From Symbiodinium natans (lineage: Eukaryota > Sar > Dinophyceae > Suessiales > Symbiodiniaceae), in assembly GCA_905221605.1 (NCBI GenBank), contig CAJNDS010002071.1:460001-524000 (forward strand): a stretch of DNA of 64,000 bases. The letters are read 5' to 3'. Below, one piece after another: positions 60,782-64,000 of the stretch. Within the stretch, counting starts at the first letter, position 1. Every line of letters begins with the position of its first letter. The notes under the pieces are model-generated. The model saw nothing but the letters and a program-made list of their open reading frames with translations, was not told where the DNA came from and did no database searches. Position numbers and translations under genes: made by a program.

Positions 60782-60870
60782 ATGCTGTGAAGGATAGGTT
60801 TTGGAACAAGCTGGAAAGCTTCATGAGGCGCGAAGAGCAGCTTTGTAACATTTTTCCCGCACCCCAGAGG
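60782..60870 (+). CDS. Candidate exon, helical
   Basis: After GCGTAG the frame reads AVKDRFWNKLESFMRREEQL, a convincing amphipathic helix. No family recognised. May belong with the islands at 62146 and 63322. Confidence 0.35.
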
Positions 60871-61625
60871 CGGCAAAGCCACCCAAACGTATTCCTTTTA
60901 GGATTTAGGTCGCCAGCCTGGTTCAGGTTCGCAAAAAAGCCACAAGCAGAAGGGCTACTTACTTGACTACAAGGGACAAGTACTGGTCCCGAGGAGAACG
61001 TGTTCCGGTACCGGGCCCATCGTGGGCTACCGACCCCATGCTGTGGGGGCGGGCGAGCGACCTGGGTCGGCTTGCGCCATCGAGGTCGAAGGGCTTAAGC
61101 GCCGCCCCCCAACGTAGGGGGGGCGGCCTAGGCCCTGAGTTTTTTGGTTTAGGGTTTAGGGTCTAGGGTTTAGGGTTTTTGGGTTTAGGGTTGAGGGTAG
61201 AGGTCTGGGGGTTCTCGGGCTTGGGGTTTCAGGAGTTTAGGGTTTACGGGCTTCGAGAACTGTGGGCTCGCGGGCTGGTCGTTTTTTGCAACCCTGACAC
61301 CCTAAAACCCTAAAACCCCTAAAGCTCTAAACCCCTAAAGCCCTAAAACCCTTAAGCCCTTAAACCCTAATGCCCTAAAACCCTAATGCCCTTAAACCCT
61401 AAACTCTTAAACCCTAAAACCCGAAAGCCCTAAAGCCAGGGAGTCAGGCTCCGAGCATGATGAGGGTAGACATGAGTGCCGTGATCTTGAACTCCCAGAC
61501 GCCTAGTCCTCAGCAGCTATCGAACTCAGTATTTGAGGCATGTAGGGTTTCGGGTTTAGGGTTTAGGTTTAGGGTTTAGGGTTTAGAGCTTGTAAGAAGG
61601 TTTTTACGCGAATCTAAAAGTTGCA

Positions 61626-61760
61626 ATGCGGGCTTTAGCTCGAAACCTTGAACGCGTGAGCATCGCATCCCAAATCACAATGCTCGCAGCGGTGCGGGGC
61701 AATGTTGAGCGGCGACAGGCAGCAGCCTCCTTGCGACGGAGTTCCTTGCTTTGCAGTTAT
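61626..61760 (+). CDS. Candidate exon, Arg/Ala-rich helix
   Basis: Starts ATG and reads MRALARNLERVSIASQITML then AAVRGNVERRQAAASLRR; TTGCAG follows. Could be an initiation exon with basic leader. No family recognised. Confidence 0.3.
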
Positions 61761-61799
61761 TCTGCCAATGCCCTAAACCTAAACGCTAACCTTGAACCA

Positions 61800-61886
61800 C
61801 CTAAACCCTAAACCCTAAACCCTAAACCCTAAACCCTAAACCCTAAACCCTAAACCCTAAACCCTAAACCCTAAACCCTAAACTCC
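61800..61886. repeat. CCCTAAA array
   Basis: About twelve perfect units. Confidence 0.95.
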
Positions 61887-62145
61887 AAACCCTAAGACCC
61901 AAAACCCCTCGACCCAAACTCTGCTTCCGAATCTTGAGATCGAAGTGCTGGGCTTGCAGTTCTTCCTTTTCGGGGCTTTACGGAGTATGGAGCTAGGTTT
62001 AGGGTTTCGGGTTTAGGGTTTAGGGTTTAGGGTATGGGGTTTAGGGCTTAGGGCTTAGGGTAGGGGAACCTAAGCTCCCTCAAAGCCACGAAGCCCTAAC
62101 CCCCCGAACAATGCCCCCAAGTTCCTCCTCCCTGGCGCCCGGCAG

Positions 62146-62214
62146 GTGATGGAGCGTGAGCATGGAGAGCGCTGTGGAGAAGGAGGCAGCCTCCCCAGTG
62201 TGCAGCTGTTTGAG
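62146..62214 (+). CDS. Candidate exon with exact splice borders
   Basis: CGGCAG acceptor and GTTTAG donor bracket exactly 23 codons (VMEREHGERCGEGGSLPSVQ then LFE). The donor is the first base pair of a TTTAGGG-type run. Unknown protein. Confidence 0.4.
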
Positions 62215-62943
62215 GTTTAGGGCTTAGGGTTTAGGGTTTAGTGTTTAGAGTTTAGGGTTTAGAGTTTAGGGTAGTGGAGCAGGGAAGCCTTATCCATTTT
62301 GAGGTGGTCGCATTACTCGAAGCCGATGACTGAACCCTGATGAAACCCCAGACCCTTGCTAGTCCGTGCAAGAGCAGCACTCACAGAGCTCCGACTCGGA
62401 AGTTTGTTTGAAGGGGTTTAGGGTATAGGGTTTAGGCTTTAGGTTTTAGGGTTTAGGGTTTAGGGTAGTTTGTTTGAAGGGGTTGCCGGGTCTGTTTCTT
62501 AGGCGTAGGGATGCAGCTGGTGAGCACAGGGCACTTGGCGGGTGCCCTAAACCCTAAACCCAAAACCCCAAACCCTGAACCCTAAACCCTTTAGGGCTTA
62601 GACCCGGAACCCAAAGCCCTTGAAAGCCGAAACTGGGGAGGTTCGCAGTGGCTGGGGTGGCGTTTCAGGGGGCAGGACAAAAGGCGAAGATGCCCACTGT
62701 AGGGTTTAGGGCTAAGGGTTTAGGGTTCAAGGTTTAGGGTTTAGGGTGGGGACTGCAGAAAAAGCACTAGGCCAGGCCGCTTTGTGAACTGCAACTCGGT
62801 GCAATGAGAGGAGAGCTGTTTTGCAGCCCAGTGGTACCCTTTTGTCTTTGTTTAGGCTGTTGGGGGCTCCAAGCAGGGATCACTATTTGATTAAGACTTA
62901 AGAACCACCCATCAGAAAATGCAAGAACAATGTTCGTTATAAG

Positions 62944-62982
62944 TTTTTTTTTTTTTTTTTTTTTGGGGGGGGGGGGGGGGGG
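62944..62982. repeat. T21-G18 junction
   Basis: 21 T directly followed by 18 G, inverse of the C-A junctions elsewhere. Confidence 0.95.
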
Positions 62983-63139
62983 TTGTGAAGCAAATAGTAG
63001 ATCAGGTGTCGATTCCCCCCCCCCCATATTTCCAAATCAGTCTGGGTTCCGACCCACTGCATGGCATGGCTTCTGCAAAAGCAATCCGAAGCAAATACCC
63101 TAAATATGAAAACCGCCGAACCCCCAAACCCTAAACTCT

Positions 63140-63194
63140 GGTATGCCCTAATATAATCCCTACTAAGGACTGTTAGTATAAGGGAGAACATTCC
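63140..63194. mobile_element. Family B element, right half
   Basis: Right end GGACTGTTAGTATAAGGGAG and AACATTCC conserved; left arm truncated to GGTATGCCCTAATATAATCC. Confidence 0.65.
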
Positions 63195-63321
63195 AACCCC
63201 CCGAAACCCTAAACCCGAAACCCTCAACCCTCAACCCTAAACCCTAAACCCCCAACCCCAAACCCTAAACCCTAAACCCTCAACCCTAAACCCTAAACCC
63301 TAAACCCTAAACCTCGCCCAG

Positions 63322-63378
63322 GCGGCCCCCGAGGAGCCTGGGGCCCTGGCACCCCCTGCAGACCTGTGGGGGCATCAC
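63322..63378 (+). CDS. Candidate exon, Ala/Pro-rich
   Basis: CGCCCAG acceptor, then AAPEEPGALAPPADLWGHH, ending at a TTTAGGG array. Weak. Confidence 0.25.
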
Positions 63379-64000
63379 GGTTTAGGGTTTAGGGTTTAGG
63401 GTTTAGGGTTTAGGGTTTAGGGTTTAGGTTTTCGGGCTGAGGGTTCAGGGTTCAGGGTTTAGGGTTTAGGGTTTAGGGTTTGGGATGGGGGTCTGGGGTT
63501 TGGGGCTTGGGGTTTGGGGTGTCAGGTTGGGTGCTTCGGGTATAGTGTTTGGGGTAGAGGGTGGTATATGCTTTAGGGTAACCAACCCAAAACCCTCAAT
63601 GCTAGACCGCAATTAGGCTCTAGGGCAGGTGGTCTATTTTCGTCGATCTGCGTCGGTTTTAGGGTCCGTGCGTATCTCGATCCTTCTTTCCTTTCTTAAA
63701 GGGCTCTTATGGGGTGAGATTCCCCTGTAGGCCCGATGAAGCAACAATAGCCCCAAACCCTAAACCCCAAGCCCTAAACCCTGAACCCCAAACCCTAGGC
63801 TCCTCGGCAGCCTTGCTTGACAAGCCATGATTCAGGATACCTCAGTCTGAACATGAATCTCTAAACCCTAAACCCTAAACCCTAAACCCTAAACCCTAAA
63901 CCCTAAACCCTAAACCCTAAACCCTGAACTGCTGGAAGGCTTTTCGGGTAGACCCCCTATATAAGCCCCAGGAACGCTGGAAACCCTGGACCCTATGCCC
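63379..64000. repeat. Telomere-type repeats and spacer to window end
   Basis: TTTAGGG array at 63379-63482, a CCCTAAA array at 63862-63925, and short unique sequence between. No gene seen. Confidence 0.85.

Overview
The window looks like nuclear DNA of a dinoflagellate. The evidence is a tandem array of near-identical genes, introns with GA, GC or GT at the 5' splice site, many small intron-forming elements with terminal inverted repeats (TIRs), a divergent reverse transcriptase, and TTTAGGG telomere-type repeats scattered through almost every intron and spacer in both orientations. The species cannot be named from sequence alone. All recognisable host genes are on the + strand. No tRNA, rRNA, CRISPR array or bacterial-style operon was seen.

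Layout. 1-3000: telomere-like repeats, a nested pair of inverted-repeat elements and a 250 bp G-rich tract. 3000-13260: three tandem copies of a peptidase family C69 gene, each with one short intron at the same place and a C-terminal membrane segment. 13260-16800: repeat-rich spacer. 16802-33163: a 16.4 kb gene in about 28 small exons for a secreted protein whose C-terminal part resembles the stress up-regulated Nod19 family. One of its introns (22560-26010) holds a decayed retroelement with recombinase-like, reverse transcriptase and RNase H segments. 34498-38318: an AzgA-type purine/nucleobase permease in at least seven exons. 38970-53000: many short candidate exons of a helical, charged protein between telomere arrays. 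56488-57933: an uninterrupted NRT2/NarK-type nitrate transporter. 58160-64000: repeats with a few isolated candidate exons.

Most striking is how the introns are built. In the C69, permease and Nod19-like genes, several introns start CTT/CTGG and end AAG/CAG, carry TIRs, and are flanked by a 4 bp direct repeat (GTGG, GAGC, GTGC, GTAC, GAGA). The AG at the end of the element is the acceptor, and the duplicated GT or GA supplies the donor, so removal restores the reading frame exactly. These are introner elements. Several unrelated TIR families occur in one locus, and related copies sit outside genes, nested in one another, or with telomere-like arrays grown inside them. Other telomere-array introns are flanked by long exon duplications (31 bp at 30455/30562, about 20 bp at 21664/22004), which suggests a second, repair-like route.

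Functionally, a secreted or membrane-anchored dipeptidase, a purine permease and a nitrate transporter would all fit acquisition of organic and inorganic nitrogen, but co-location in such a genome may be chance.
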